Positions 18,843-26,960 of a stretch of 64,000 bases of DNA are shown one piece after another. Numbering within the stretch: position 1 is the stretch's first letter; each line of letters starts with the position of its first letter. The stretch lies in assembly GCF_003268595.1 (NCBI RefSeq), contig NZ_CP029797.1, forward strand, positions 1,819,501 through 1,883,500. Direction: 5' to 3'. The notes under the pieces were generated by a model. That model was not told the DNA's origin, ran no database searches, and saw only the letters and a program-made list of their open reading frames with translations. The stretch comes from Paraliobacillus zengyii. Its GTDB lineage: Bacteria; Bacillota; Bacilli; Bacillales; Amphibacillaceae. A program made the position numbers and the translations under genes.

Positions 18843-18880
18843 AAAGACATTAGATGGTTTTGATCTAATGTCTTTCTATT
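18843..18880. terminator. Terminator between 18.3 kb gene and EamA gene
   Basis: Perfect 13-bp stem (18843-18855 with 18863-18875) between convergent genes. Confidence 0.8.
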
Positions 18881-18883
18881 ACG

Positions 18884-19795
18884 TTAATTCATCTTATTTA
18901 CTGTTGATCTCTTTATTCGAAAAGAAAAAACAGTTAAAAATAAAGATAAAAATACAAGTATAAAGCCAAATACCTGCCAACTGCTCAACATTTCATCTAA
19001 TAGGAGGAGACCTATTAAAACGGCTACAACTAACTCAAAAGAAGAAAGGATAGAAGCTTTGCTTGATTCGACATAAGAAAGCCCGATAGTGAATAAAATA
19101 TAAGCGAAGATTGTAGAGATGATTGAAATCCCTAAGATGTTCAACCAAACTTCTTTCATGATAAAAGCTTCTTTTTGCGTCCAAATTCTACTTGTAGGAA
19201 TCATAAAAATACTGCCGCAGATCATCGAATATACTGTAATTGTAAGTGGATGGTAGATTCTACTAGCAGATTTCCCAATAATACTGTAAGACGAACAACA
19301 TAGGCCAGATAATAATCCTAAAACAATCGTAGTCGTTGTTAAAGAAAAGTGTCCAATAGGTAAAAATTGAATGACAAGTCCACATCCTAAAATAGTTAAT
19401 AAAACAGCGATTATTTTCTGAAGTGGTAATTTTTCTTTAAATAAGAATCTGGCTATTATGGCCGTGAAAGCAGGTGATGTATAAATGAATATAACAGCGA
19501 CAGAAAGGGTTGATCTTTCTATTACTTCAAAATAACACCAATTAAACAGGGCCATGCTTACTACACCAAGTGCAATAAAGTAAGGTAAATCTTTCATTCT
19601 TATCTTTAGATAACTTCTTGCGATACTCGCTAGAATGATAAATAATATCAAACTGGATATACTTAAGCGAACCGTTACTACTTGCCATGGTGTGAAACTA
19701 AACGTGTACAAATTCTCGACAAATAAACCTGTTAACCCCCAAAAGGATGCTCCCAGAATTACAAGTCCGTAAGCAAAATAATGATTCATTTGCAT
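18884..19795 (-). CDS. EamA/DMT family transporter
   Basis: A 303-residue protein with about ten hydrophobic helices in two EamA repeats (GLVILGASFWGLTGLFVENL at the N-terminus; VLGLLSGLCCSSYSIIGK in the second half). The drug/metabolite transporter superfamily exports amino acids, nucleobases or other metabolites; the substrate is not predictable. ATG 19795 follows GGGAGGG by 7 bases on the minus strand. The frame continues to 19867, but those residues lack a ribosome binding site. Confidence 0.85.
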   Translation of the reverse strand: MQMNHYFAYGLVILGASFWGLTGLFVENLYTFSFTPWQVVTVRLSISSLILFIILASIARSYLKIRMKDLPYFIALGVVSMALFNWCYFEVIERSTLSVAVIFIYTSPAFTAIIARFLFKEKLPLQKIIAVLLTILGCGLVIQFLPIGHFSLTTTTIVLGLLSGLCCSSYSIIGKSASRIYHPLTITVYSMICGSIFMIPTSRIWTQKEAFIMKEVWLNILGISIISTIFAYILFTIGLSYVESSKASILSSFELVVAVLIGLLLLDEMLSSWQVFGFILVFLSLFLTVFSFRIKRSTVNKMN

Positions 19796-20014
19796 GGTTA
19801 TACCCTCCCATTTCTCTCTATCTACTAGGTTCAGGATAACTATTATAATGTTGTGAAAAATTTTCACTTATATTAAGTAAGTTTAACGTATATGTAGCTC
19901 TAAAGCAATATTTGTATTTTTATGAATGATTCAATTAATTTTGCGGATGATGTTTTAATAATTAGTTAGACTATGTTACAATATCCAAATAATTAGGATG
20001 GAAGGAGAACTACA

Positions 20015-20797
20015 ATGACAATCAATAAAAAATGGTTATTAAGTTTATTTCTCGTATTATTTGTGCTTGTACTTGCGGCATGTAATAGTGACGATGAAAC
20101 AACGGAAGATACGAACGATGAGACAGCGACAGAAGAGGAAGAAAGTGAAACAGCAACTACCGAAGAAGCAGCAATGCCTGAGGCGGATTTGGAAGGCATA
20201 CCTGAAGTTGTTGCTGAAGTAAATGGAGAAGAAATAACACGTGAAAAATTTGAGACAACTTATCAAGGGCAACTCCAACAAGTGGCTTTACAAGCACAAA
20301 TGTCTGGGTCAACAGAAGAGATAGATCAAGATCAATTAAAGACACAAGTTGCAGAAGGTATGGTTGGACAAGAACTCTTAATACAAGAAGCAAATAATCG
20401 TGATTATGATGCTTCAGATGAAGCTGTAGATGAAGTTTTAAACGGATTAGTTGAACAAAATGGACTTGAATCGCAAGAAGAGTTCCTCGCAGCTATAGAA
20501 GAACAAGGAACAGAGCAAGAAGAAGTAATGTCCCAAATTGAGTTGCAAGTAAAGGTTGATCAACTTATTGCAAATGAATCAGCAGACATCGAGCCAACAG
20601 ACGAAGAAATGCAAACCTATTATGATCAATTAGTGGAACAACAAGAGCAAACGGGTGAAGAAGGAGTAGAAATCCCTTCTTTTGAAGAGGCAAAACCACA
20701 GATTGAAGAACAGTTAAAGAGTCAAAAAGAAGCAGAAGTAACGCAAACTCTTATTAATACGTTACGTGAAGACGCAGACGTAACGATTAATATATAG
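20015..20797 (+). CDS. SurA_N-domain lipoprotein (foldase-like, no rotamase domain)
   Basis: A 260-residue lipoprotein with lipobox LAAC (Cys23) and a very acidic Thr/Glu-rich linker (about 25-55). A SurA N-terminal-like helical domain follows (about 60-250: VAEVNGEEITREKFETTYQG, VAEGMVGQELLIQEANNRDY). It resembles the chaperone part of PrsA but lacks the parvulin rotamase domain, so prolyl isomerase activity is not expected. It is probably a surface chaperone for exported proteins. GGAAGGAG stands 8 bases before ATG 20015. Confidence 0.82.
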   Translation: MTINKKWLLSLFLVLFVLVLAACNSDDETTEDTNDETATEEEESETATTEEAAMPEADLEGIPEVVAEVNGEEITREKFETTYQGQLQQVALQAQMSGSTEEIDQDQLKTQVAEGMVGQELLIQEANNRDYDASDEAVDEVLNGLVEQNGLESQEEFLAAIEEQGTEQEEVMSQIELQVKVDQLIANESADIEPTDEEMQTYYDQLVEQQEQTGEEGVEIPSFEEAKPQIEEQLKSQKEAEVTQTLINTLREDADVTINI

Positions 20798-20803
20798 TGT
20801 AAT

Positions 20804-20836
20804 AAACAAGGTCCAATATAATTGGACCTTGTTTAC
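20804..20836. terminator. Terminator after SurA_N lipoprotein gene
   Basis: Perfect 14-bp stem (20804-20817 with 20821-20834) with a 3-base loop; convergent with the acetyltransferase gene. Confidence 0.75.
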
Positions 20837-20881
20837 ATATTTTTACAGCCCCAAAACCTATAATGGTTATTTAAAAGTCTT

Positions 20882-21334
20882 TTATTCATTTGATAAATTT
20901 CTTTCCATTAAGGTAGAAACTTCACGGAAACCAAGACTTTGATATAAATATTTAGCATGATTTCCAGAAAAGACATTCAACTGGATGTCATGATACCCTT
21001 GAGCTTTTAACCGTTTGAATACCTCTTTACACAATTGCTTTGCGATTCCTTTTCTTCGATAGGGAGGAAGCACATACACTTCAGAAATATGGCCAATCAA
21101 TTTGTTAGAATAATAATCAAAACTTTCTCCTACACCAATCCAACCATTAATATAACCGTCCTTACTATATACCATATAATAACCACCGCTCGCTAAAAAG
21201 TTGGATACTATTCGATGTGCTTTTTCTTGACTTGGTTTACCATATCCCATAGTTGCTTCTTTTAGCACAACAGGTGCATGGTTTACTATTGTTTGTATCT
21301 CACTATACGTAGCTTTGTTAATATTAATAGTCAT
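20882..21334 (-). CDS. GNAT family N-acetyltransferase
   Basis: A 150-residue single GNAT domain. The acetyl-CoA pyrophosphate loop is PPYRRKGIAKQL (about 90-101), with the strand HISEVYVL before it and YQSLGFREVSTLM at the end. The substrate is unknown. ATG 21334 is preceded by AGGAGTTTTAAC on the minus strand. Confidence 0.85.
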   Translation of the reverse strand: MTININKATYSEIQTIVNHAPVVLKEATMGYGKPSQEKAHRIVSNFLASGGYYMVYSKDGYINGWIGVGESFDYYSNKLIGHISEVYVLPPYRRKGIAKQLCKEVFKRLKAQGYHDIQLNVFSGNHAKYLYQSLGFREVSTLMERNLSNE

Positions 21335-21427
21335 GATGTTAAAACTCCTTATGGCAATGTTGCTGATTTAAGAGAAAAATAACAACTTTTAATGCATAGA
21401 AAGGCTAATTGCATTAAAGAATAATGC

Positions 21428-21670
21428 TTATTTTTTAATATATTTTGTGATCAATGGACTCACTTGTTTGATCATTGGGCTTACCTGCGTGTAAATACCT
21501 TGCACTTGTTGAGCAGTTGCTGTTATTTTATCAAAATCAAAATTTCCATCAGCTGTTTTAAATTGTGTTAACAAACTTTGCTTCTTTTGAACTGGAGGCA
21601 TTTGATATGGTCTTCGATTTGGTATTAACGGATAAGGTTGATTTGGACGTACTGGCCTTTCTGGAAACAT
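21428..21670 (-). CDS. YppG-like small protein
   Basis: An 80-residue protein with a proline-rich N-terminus (FPERPVRPNQPYPLIPNRRP) and a helical C-terminus containing FKTADGNFDFDKI and TQVSPMIKQVSPLI. This is the pattern of the YppG family of spore-forming bacilli; a coat or spore-associated role has been suggested for similar proteins but is not proved. AGGAGGTGAAGAA lies just before the ATG on the minus strand. Confidence 0.72.
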   Translation of the reverse strand: MFPERPVRPNQPYPLIPNRRPYQMPPVQKKQSLLTQFKTADGNFDFDKITATAQQVQGIYTQVSPMIKQVSPLITKYIKK

Positions 21671-21796
21671 TTCTTCACCTCCTATAAATTATAGTTGGTA
21701 TATATTATTCAAGTTGGGGAGTTATGGAAAGGTATTTGTCCATATATTTTCTGTGTTAAAGTTTTTTCTTTCTTCACCAACTTAACGGACAATAAA

Positions 21797-21832
21797 AAAC
21801 CAAGTCAAAATCAATTTGAACTTGGTTTACTT
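21797..21832 (-). terminator. Terminator after RpiR-type regulator gene
   Basis: Inverted repeat AAACCAAGT/ACTTGGTTT (21797-21805 with 21820-21828), with A residues upstream that read as a T tract on the minus strand. Confidence 0.65.
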
Positions 21833-21849
21833 CATTTTGTTAACTTCAC

Positions 21850-22707
21850 TTAAATACGTCTAGATGATATAGCTCTTCTCACTCTTCTCATGGATTCTTT
21901 ACCAGCCTCTTTTTGAGCAATTAGAACATTTACATAAATCGCATCAATTAAACTGAGCTGGGCAATACGGGAAGATAAGGCCTCCGAGCGATAGTCTGTT
22001 TCTTCAGACAACGTGTGTAATGGGATATCTACCTTTTGACTGAGCGGTGATTTAGCTAAACTAGTAATTCCAATTGTTTTAACTCCGTTCTCTTGTACGA
22101 TTTCCAGTATGTCTAAAATGTCTTTCGTTGTACCAGTATGGGAAATAAGTACAGCTACATCATCACTAGTCATTTGTGAGGCTGACATGAGCTGCATATG
22201 TGTATCAACTTGAGCAAAGACAGGAATACCTGTTCGAATAAATTTATGGTAAGCATCTTGGGCAATAACGCTGGACCCGCCATTGCCAAAAAATTCGACT
22301 CTTTTTCCTTGAAGAATTAATTTTATAGCAGATTTAAGGGCATGCTCATCCATTACTTTTAATGTGTCCTCAAGTGTTTTTATGTTGGAGTGAAAAATTT
22401 TTTCTGCTACAGTTTTTTCTGTGTCTTCTGGTAGAATTTTTTCGTGAATGTCATTTACAGGTTCTGTAATTTCAGAAGCTAATACTATTTTCATAGATTG
22501 ATAACCTTTAAAACCAATTCGCTTGCAGAAACGGAAAACTGTTGAGTTTGCAATGCCGATATCATCTGCAACCTGGTTAATTGTACCGTAAACAACTTTA
22601 TGAGGCTTTTCTAATATATAATCAGCAATTCTTTTTTCTTTATGACTAAATGTTGCGTAGTGTGATCTGATTCGTACCAGGCAATGTTGCATTTCAGTGG
22701 TTGGCAT
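21850..22707 (-). CDS. MurR/RpiR family regulator of the gluconate operon
   Basis: A 285-residue regulator. The N-terminal HTH_6 domain (about 1-77; IGIANSTVFRFCKRIGFKGY is the recognition region) is joined to a SIS sugar-phosphate-binding domain (about 125-255; FFGNGGSSVIAQDAYHK, LISHTGTTKDIL). Such proteins sense phosphosugars. It is divergent from gnd-gntP-gntK with a 176-base shared region, so it probably controls these genes in response to 6-phosphogluconate. It replaces the GntR-family regulator of the B. subtilis gnt operon. GGAGGG is 6 bases before the ATG. Confidence 0.88.
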   Translation of the reverse strand: MPTTEMQHCLVRIRSHYATFSHKEKRIADYILEKPHKVVYGTINQVADDIGIANSTVFRFCKRIGFKGYQSMKIVLASEITEPVNDIHEKILPEDTEKTVAEKIFHSNIKTLEDTLKVMDEHALKSAIKLILQGKRVEFFGNGGSSVIAQDAYHKFIRTGIPVFAQVDTHMQLMSASQMTSDDVAVLISHTGTTKDILDILEIVQENGVKTIGITSLAKSPLSQKVDIPLHTLSEETDYRSEALSSRIAQLSLIDAIYVNVLIAQKEAGKESMRRVRRAISSRRI

Positions 22708-22776
22708 TAAATACCCTCCTTATTTATATCTATTACTATTATTATATAGGGAAATACGAATAAAGGAAATATTTTT

Positions 22777-22790
22777 TTATAACGCTTTCA
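22777..22790 (+). promoter_or_regulatory. cre-like box 1, gluconate operon
   Basis: TTATAACGCTTTCA fits the CcpA consensus TGNAANCGNTNNCA except at two positions. Confidence 0.4.
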
Positions 22791-22809
22791 AAAAAAGAAA
22801 TATTTTTTC

Positions 22810-22823
22810 AGAAAACGCTTGCA
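22810..22823 (+). promoter_or_regulatory. cre box 2, overlapping the gnd -35 region
   Basis: AGAAAACGCTTGCA matches the CcpA consensus except for the first base. It overlaps the -35 element, where bound CcpA would repress transcription in the presence of glucose. Confidence 0.6.
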
Positions 22824-22848
22824 AAAGAATAATATTTTTTTGTATAAT
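22819..22848 (+). promoter_or_regulatory. Promoter of gnd-gntP-gntK
   Basis: TTGCAA (22819-22824), an 18-base spacer and TATAAT (22843-22848) form a good SigA promoter. Confidence 0.65.
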
Positions 22849-22883
22849 GAATTTAAGAAAAAAATTTCCGGGAGTTGAAATAT

Positions 22884-23780
22884 ATGAAAATAGCAATGAT
22901 TGGTTTAGGGAAGATGGGTATGAACTTAACACTTAATTTATTAGATCATGGTCACCAAGTTGTGGCCTACGATGTTTATTCAGATTCTGTTAAACGAGCA
23001 GCAGACCAGGGGGCTGAAGCAGCTGAATCACTTGAGGATCTCGTAGGAAAGGTAGAATCACCTAGAGTCATATGGATGATGGTGCCAGCTGGGGATGTTA
23101 CAGAAACAGTAGTGTCTGAGATTAATAGATTGTTAGATAAAGATGACATATTGATTGATGGTGGAAATTCAAACTATAAAGATACCGTTCGTCGTGCAGC
23201 AGAATTAGCAGAACAAAGTGTTTATTATTTAGATGTTGGAACAAGTGGTGGAACAGATGGTGCAAGAGAAGGTGCCTGTACAATGATAGGTGGAGATGAA
23301 ACAGCTTTTAATCAAGTAGAAAAATTATTTTCTGACACATGCGTTGAAAGCGGTTACCTTTATACAGGTAAATCAGGAAGCGGTCACTTTTTAAAAATGG
23401 TTCATAATGGAATTGAGTATGGCATGATGCAAGCAATTGGAGAAGGTTTTGATATATTAGATAAAAGTGAATTTAATTATGACTACGAAAAGGTAGCACG
23501 TGTTTGGAATAATGGTTCTGTCATTCGTTCCTGGTTAATGGAACTTATGGAAGACGCTTTCTCTGATGATAGTAATTTAGATGATATAAAAGGTATTGTT
23601 CATTCATCAGGAGAGGGTAAATGGACGGTGGAAACAGCATTAGACTTGCAAGTTTCTGCACCAGTAATCGCTCTATCTTTAATGATGCGGAATCGCTCAT
23701 TAGAATCAGATACGTTTAGTGGTAAGGTAGTTGCAGCACTCAGAAATCAATTTGGTGGTCATGCAGTAGAAAAGAACTAA
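22884..23780 (+). CDS. gnd: 6-phosphogluconate dehydrogenase, short NAD-type (YqeC-like)
   Basis: Oxidatively decarboxylates 6-phosphogluconate to ribulose 5-phosphate. The 298-residue length fits the short YqeC-type class rather than the 470-residue form. GLGKMG (7-12) starts the Rossmann fold; Asp30 at the end of strand 2 (VVAYDVYSD) suggests NAD preference (inference). IDGGNSNYKDT and SGSGHFLKMVHNGIEYGMM hold the substrate-binding and catalytic Lys regions. ATG 22884 follows GGGAG by 9 bases; TTG 22875 directly abuts that site. First gene of the gluconate operon. Confidence 0.9.
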   Translation: MKIAMIGLGKMGMNLTLNLLDHGHQVVAYDVYSDSVKRAADQGAEAAESLEDLVGKVESPRVIWMMVPAGDVTETVVSEINRLLDKDDILIDGGNSNYKDTVRRAAELAEQSVYYLDVGTSGGTDGAREGACTMIGGDETAFNQVEKLFSDTCVESGYLYTGKSGSGHFLKMVHNGIEYGMMQAIGEGFDILDKSEFNYDYEKVARVWNNGSVIRSWLMELMEDAFSDDSNLDDIKGIVHSSGEGKWTVETALDLQVSAPVIALSLMMRNRSLESDTFSGKVVAALRNQFGGHAVEKN

Positions 23781-23807
23781 TACATAATACATTAGGAGGA
23801 ATGCATC

Positions 23808-25151
23808 ATGTCAGGAACAATATTAATTTTAGTAGCAGTAGCTGCAATTTTTACATTATTATATTTAGTAATTCGAATAAAGCTTCATGCATTTGTAGCA
23901 TTAATGGTTGTAAGTTTACTAGTAGGTATTGCTGCAGGAATGCCATTAGATCATGTTATTGAATCTGTCGAAAATGGAATGGGTGGTACATTAGGCTTTG
24001 TAGCAATTGTTGTTGGTCTAGGTGCCATGTTTGGAAAGATGTTAGAAGTTTCAGGAGGGGTAGAACGCCTTGCACAAACGTTATTAAATAAATTTGGAGA
24101 AGATCGCTCACAGTGGGCATTAGGTATTACCGGATTTTTGGTAGCGATTCCAGTATTTTTTGATGTTGGTTTTATCATTTTAGTACCATTAGTATATGGT
24201 TTAGCGAAGAAAACAGGTAAATCATTATTATACTATGGTATTCCTTTGTTAGCAGGTTTAGCTGTTACACATAGTTATATTCCACCAACTCCAGGCCCAA
24301 TTGCTGTAGCAGATTTAATTGGTGCAGATCTTGGTTGGGTAATATTATTCGGTATTATCGCAGGTATACCGTCAATGATTATTGCTGGTCCTCTATTTGG
24401 TAAGTACATTTCAAAGAAGATACACATTACAGTACCTGATTATATGAATTTTGAAGAAAAAGAGTATGATAAAGATCTACCAGGCTTTGGGATGATTACA
24501 TCTATTATCATGGTTCCATTAGTTCTGATTTTAATTAATACACTATCAGCAGTAATGCTTCCAGAAGGAAATACATTCCGAGCGTTCACTACTTTCGTCG
24601 GTAACCCGATTGTTGCATTAACGATCGCAACATTATTGACATTTACATTTTTGGGTACAAAAAGAGGATATTCAAGGCAAGATATACAAGATATAGCAAC
24701 AAAAGCATTAGAACCAGCAGGTATTATTATTTTAGTAACAGGTGCAGGTGGGGTATTTAAAACAGTTTTAATTGACTCAGGTGTTGGTGATGTTTTAGGT
24801 AATATTATGGCAGGTTCGGCTTTACCACCAATTCTTTTAGCGTTTTTGATTGCTGCGGTTGTACGTGTTGCACAAGGTTCAGCAACAGTGTCGATGGTAA
24901 CAGCTGCCGGTTTAATTGCACCTGTGATTGGCATTATGGGTCTAGAAGGTCCTGTTTTAGGATTAATCGTTATCTCAATTGCCGCAGGTGCAACCGTCCT
25001 TTCACATGTTAATGATTCTGGATTCTGGTTAGTTAGTAGATATTTCGGTCTTGATGTGAAAGACACATTAAAAACATGGACAGTGATGGAAACATTAATA
25101 GGTGTTGTTGGTTTAATTACTGCACTTACACTTGGTCTATTTATTTCATAG
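23808..25151 (+). CDS. gntP: Gluconate:H+ symporter (GntP family)
   Basis: A 447-residue membrane protein with about 12-14 helices. Typical GntP segments include SYIPPTPGPIAVADLIGADL and VAQGSATVSMVTAAGLIAP, and SHVNDSGFWLVSRYFGLD near the C-terminus. It imports gluconate with protons. It lies 27 bases after gnd with AGGAGG before the ATG, and a hairpin separates it from gntK. Confidence 0.93.
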   Translation: MSGTILILVAVAAIFTLLYLVIRIKLHAFVALMVVSLLVGIAAGMPLDHVIESVENGMGGTLGFVAIVVGLGAMFGKMLEVSGGVERLAQTLLNKFGEDRSQWALGITGFLVAIPVFFDVGFIILVPLVYGLAKKTGKSLLYYGIPLLAGLAVTHSYIPPTPGPIAVADLIGADLGWVILFGIIAGIPSMIIAGPLFGKYISKKIHITVPDYMNFEEKEYDKDLPGFGMITSIIMVPLVLILINTLSAVMLPEGNTFRAFTTFVGNPIVALTIATLLTFTFLGTKRGYSRQDIQDIATKALEPAGIIILVTGAGGVFKTVLIDSGVGDVLGNIMAGSALPPILLAFLIAAVVRVAQGSATVSMVTAAGLIAPVIGIMGLEGPVLGLIVISIAAGATVLSHVNDSGFWLVSRYFGLDVKDTLKTWTVMETLIGVVGLITALTLGLFIS

Positions 25152-25154
25152 GAT

Positions 25155-25188
25155 GGAAGGAGCGCCTAAAAAAGCGCTCCTTGTGTTT
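25155..25188 (+). terminator. Hairpin between gntP and gntK
   Basis: AAGGAGCGC/GCGCTCCTT (25155-25163 with 25172-25180) followed by TGTGTTTT. It looks like a weak intra-operon terminator that would lower gntK expression. Confidence 0.6.
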
Positions 25189-25237
25189 TAATTGAAAAGA
25201 TAGGAAAATGTACATAAATGTTATTGGAGGTATAATG

Positions 25238-26782
25238 ATGCAAAAAAAATATTTGTTGGGTGTAGATATCGGTACGACTAGCACAAAGGCAGTATTATTT
25301 AATCGATCTGGAAAAATACAAAGCCAGCATGCAGTTGAATATCCATTGCATACGCCTGTTCCTGGGGCCGCTGAACAAGATGTGGAAGAAATTCTGCAAG
25401 CTGTTAAAATATCAATTCGAGAAGCAATCAAAAAAAGTTCGATCAACCAAGATGAACTATTATTCATTTCATTCAGTGCTGCGATGCATAGTTTGATTGC
25501 AGTGGATGTTGATGGTAAACCATTAACACAGAGTATTACATGGGCTGATCAACGTAGTGAACCGTGGGCTAAAAAGTTAAAAGCAGAGAATGGACATCAA
25601 ATCTATTTACGAACGGGTACGCCGATCCATCCGATGTCTCCACTAGCAAAGATTATTTGGTTAAAAAATGAACAACCAGAACTATTTAAAAAAACAGCTA
25701 AGTTTATATCGATTAAAGAATATATTTTTAAACAATTTTTCGATACTTATATCATTGACTTTTCCATCGCATCAGCAACAGGGTTATTTAATTTAGAGAA
25801 TCTTACATGGGATCAAGGTGCATTAGATGCTGCGGGAATCAGTAATGATCAATTATCAACTATTGTTCCAACTACACATAAGATACATGGTTTACAGCAA
25901 GAATTGGCTGATGAACTTGGAATAGATGCTAATTTACCATTTATAGTTGGTGCTAATGATGGTGTGCTATCAAATCTTGGTGTTAATGCAATTGAACCAG
26001 GTGTTGTAGCACTAACTATAGGAACTAGTGGAGCAATACGAACGGTGACAGACCGTCCAGTGACAGATCCTAAAGGCAGAATTTTCTGTTATGCATTAAC
26101 AGAAAATCATTGGGTTATTGGTGGACCTGTTAATAATGGTGGAATGGTTATGCGTTGGCTTCGAGATGAAGTCTGTCATGAAGAAGTATTACAAGCAAAA
26201 GAGCAGGGAATTGATCCTTATGATCTAATGACAGAAAAAATAAGCAACGTACAAGCTGGTGCAGAAGGATTGATTTTCCACCCTTATTTAGCAGGAGAAC
26301 GTGCTCCTTTATGGAATGCAAATGCGAGAGGTTCGTTCTTCGGTTTAGGCATGCATCACAAAAAGGAACATATGATGCGTGCAGTACTAGAAGGGATTAA
26401 TTTGAATATTTATACAGTCCTGCTAGCACTAGAAGAGATTATCGGAATTCCTGAGAAAATTCATGCGACCGGTGGTTTCGCCAAATCACCAGTATGGAGA
26501 CAAATGCTTTCCGATGTTTTTAATCAAGAGGTTCAAATTCCAGAAAGTGTTGAAAGCTCTTGCTTAGGTGCAGTTGTGCTTGGGTTATATGCGTTGGGTG
26601 AAGTAGATGATCTAAACGTCGTATCAGAAATGATTGGTACAACTGAAAGTAATCGTCCTAACCAAGATCAGGTGGATATTTACACAGAGTTAATACCAAT
26701 TTTTATCCGTCTTAGTCGCCTTTTTGAGGAAGACTATGATGCAATTGTTGCATTTCAACAAAAGCACGTAAAAACTGAATAA
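25238..26782 (+). CDS. gntK: Gluconokinase (FGGY family)
   Basis: Phosphorylates gluconate to 6-phosphogluconate with ATP. The 514-residue protein has the FGGY fold with GVDIGTTSTKAVLF at the N-terminus, WADQRSEPWA for the sugar site, and TIGTSGAIRTV and ATGGFAKSPVWRQMLSDVFN in the ATPase C-terminal half. Either ATG 25235 or 25238 could start translation; the latter has better spacing (7 bases) from GGAGG. Together with the symporter and dehydrogenase it completes gluconate use through the pentose phosphate pathway. Confidence 0.93.
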   Translation: MQKKYLLGVDIGTTSTKAVLFNRSGKIQSQHAVEYPLHTPVPGAAEQDVEEILQAVKISIREAIKKSSINQDELLFISFSAAMHSLIAVDVDGKPLTQSITWADQRSEPWAKKLKAENGHQIYLRTGTPIHPMSPLAKIIWLKNEQPELFKKTAKFISIKEYIFKQFFDTYIIDFSIASATGLFNLENLTWDQGALDAAGISNDQLSTIVPTTHKIHGLQQELADELGIDANLPFIVGANDGVLSNLGVNAIEPGVVALTIGTSGAIRTVTDRPVTDPKGRIFCYALTENHWVIGGPVNNGGMVMRWLRDEVCHEEVLQAKEQGIDPYDLMTEKISNVQAGAEGLIFHPYLAGERAPLWNANARGSFFGLGMHHKKEHMMRAVLEGINLNIYTVLLALEEIIGIPEKIHATGGFAKSPVWRQMLSDVFNQEVQIPESVESSCLGAVVLGLYALGEVDDLNVVSEMIGTTESNRPNQDQVDIYTELIPIFIRLSRLFEEDYDAIVAFQQKHVKTE

Positions 26783-26793
26783 TTGATATAATC

Positions 26794-26829
26794 AAACGGT
26801 ATTAGTAATCCTACTAATGCCGTTTTTTT
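26794..26829 (+). terminator. Terminator of gluconate operon
   Basis: A 14-bp stem (26794-26807 with 26812-26825, one wobble) followed by a T run. Confidence 0.8.
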
Positions 26830-26902
26830 GTGTTGTCATTTAAAATAGCAGCATATTAATAATATAAAGCTATTTCTATTCAATGTTTTATTCTAACTAT
26901 GC

Positions 26903-26935
26903 TATAATAAATTCATTTAATTGGAAGCGTTTCCA
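26903..26935 (+). promoter_or_regulatory. Promoter -10 and perfect cre box of sugar-sensing operon
   Basis: TATAAT (26903-26908) with a weak TTCAAT -35 at 26879-26884. TGGAAGCGTTTCCA (26922-26935) matches the CcpA consensus at every defined position, inside a 16-base near-palindrome. Its place just downstream of the start point suggests a CcpA roadblock. Confidence 0.7.
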
Positions 26936-26960
26936 AAATATAAAATAAGGAGGTTCTTAC

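Larger units (their letters stand above)
22763..22840. repeat. A/T direct repeats in gluconate control region, probable regulator sites
   Basis: GGAAATATTTTTTT (22765-22778) and AGAAATATTTTTT (22796-22808) are near-identical, and a weaker third copy GAATAATATTTTTT spans 22827-22840. They are spaced about 31 bases apart, roughly three helical turns, and alternate with two cre-like boxes. They are the best candidates for RpiR-type regulator binding. Confidence 0.45.

Noticed and set aside
24440..25066. Long minus-strand frame (208 codons) opposite gntP
   Set aside because: Antisense shadow of a clear membrane protein gene; composition is Ile/Thr/Pro-rich and without a start site.
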